Of a DNA stretch of 6,544 nucleotides, positions 6,283-6,544 are shown one piece after another. The notes under the pieces were generated by a model, which saw only the letters and a program-made list of their open reading frames with translations, made no database searches and was not told the origin of the DNA. The stretch covers positions 1-6,544 of the forward strand of contig DCMX01000056.1 in NCBI GenBank assembly GCA_002321855.1, given 5' to 3'. Position numbers and translations under genes: made by a program. The first letter of the stretch is position 1. Each line of letters starts with the position of its first letter. The DNA comes from Fidelibacterota bacterium UBA1611. Lineage in GTDB: Bacteria > Fidelibacterota > Marinisomatia > Marinisomatales > UBA1611.

Positions 6283-6544
6283 TTATAACAAATTGATAAC
6301 AGTTCTTATTCGGCGAATACAGCGTTCCTTGCCCAATAGTTCCATCATGATAAATAGCGATGGGCCATGGGCTACCCCACTTAGCGCTAATCGCACAGGA
6401 TGTATGATCTTTCCAGCACCCACGCCTGCATCATCTGCAACAGTTCTGAGTGATGATTCAAGCGAACTTTGATCCCAATCATCAAGTTCAGATATATCCT
6501 TAAAATAGGTGTTCAATAATTCCCGTGTATTATCTTTCCAGAAC
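6283..6544 (-). CDS. gltX: Glutamyl-tRNA synthetase, C-terminal end (5' part outside window)
   Basis: The frame is open to the window edge and ends with TAA at 6283-6285; 86 residues are visible, starting FWKDNTRELLNTYF. A TTG at 6514-6516 is an internal leucine, not the start. The visible part is the end of the alpha-helical anticodon-binding domain of bacterial GluRS: an SLESSLRTVADDAGVGAGK helix-turn, then IIHPVRLALSGVAHGPSLF and MELLGKERCIRRI, which match the conserved P-R-ALTG...GP.L...LG.E....R pattern of the family. It charges tRNA-Glu in the cytoplasm. The catalytic HIGH and KMSKS motifs are off the window, so discriminating versus non-discriminating type cannot be told. The presence of glnS next door suggests that Gln-tRNA is made directly. 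Confidence 0.93.
   Translation of the reverse strand, partial: FWKDNTRELLNTYFKDISELDDWDQSSLESSLRTVADDAGVGAGKIIHPVRLALSGVAHGPSLFIMMELLGKERCIRRIRTVINLL

Noticed and set aside
6283..6516. A stand-alone 77-residue gene starting at TTG 6514-6516
   Set aside because: The frame is open upstream to the window edge and the sequence is the GluRS C-terminus; the TTG is an internal leucine.

Overview
The window reads as one strand of a Gram-negative, AT-rich bacterial chromosome. Every gene I can support is on the minus strand, so transcription runs from high to low coordinates. Signal peptides, a TlpA-like thioredoxin, a TolB/FlgO-type envelope protein and an outer-membrane protein resembling the DUF6029 family point to the Fibrobacteres-Chlorobi-Bacteroidetes superphylum. 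A Marinimicrobia (SAR406)-like lineage is my best guess from protein character alone. I see no mobile element, tRNA, rRNA or CRISPR array.

Layout in transcription order: (1) 6544-6283, the 3' end of gltX (glutamyl-tRNA synthetase). (2) 6267-4582, complete glnS (glutaminyl-tRNA synthetase), 15 nt after gltX, forming an aminoacyl-tRNA synthetase pair. (3) 4510-3209, an exported 433-residue protein with a TolB-N/FlgO-like domain and an unrecognised C-terminal half. (4) 3208-2699, an exported TlpA-like thioredoxin (WCKPC) whose ATG directly abuts the previous stop. (5) 2602-617, a 661-residue predicted outer-membrane beta-barrel (DUF6029-like). (6) 616-388, a 229-base stretch with a long AT-rich hairpin and a truncated 42-codon relative of the next gene's 5' end. 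(7) 387-1, the start of a second thioredoxin-fold exported protein that runs off the window edge.

The main discovery is gene 7. A conventional gene caller would end it after 67 codons at a TGA (184-186). That TGA sits exactly where the first cysteine of a thioredoxin WCxxC motif belongs: FASW-TGA-SPCQSEAP. The frame stays open for 61 more codons, to the edge of the window, with convincing thioredoxin-fold sequence. Immediately downstream is a near-perfect hairpin (154-177) whose loop is centred about 19 nt after the UGA, the position of the apical loop in the E. coli fdhF SECIS. I read this as a selenoprotein with a Sec-x-x-Cys active site. Just upstream is a truncated copy of the same N-terminal module, which suggests an old tandem duplication.

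Genes 3 to 7 all encode envelope or exported proteins and two are thiol-redox proteins. The barrel protein ends with a conserved-looking cysteine pair, VCSNGICR. An envelope thiol/selenol redox neighbourhood is a reasonable hypothesis, but the linkage is inferred from proximity.
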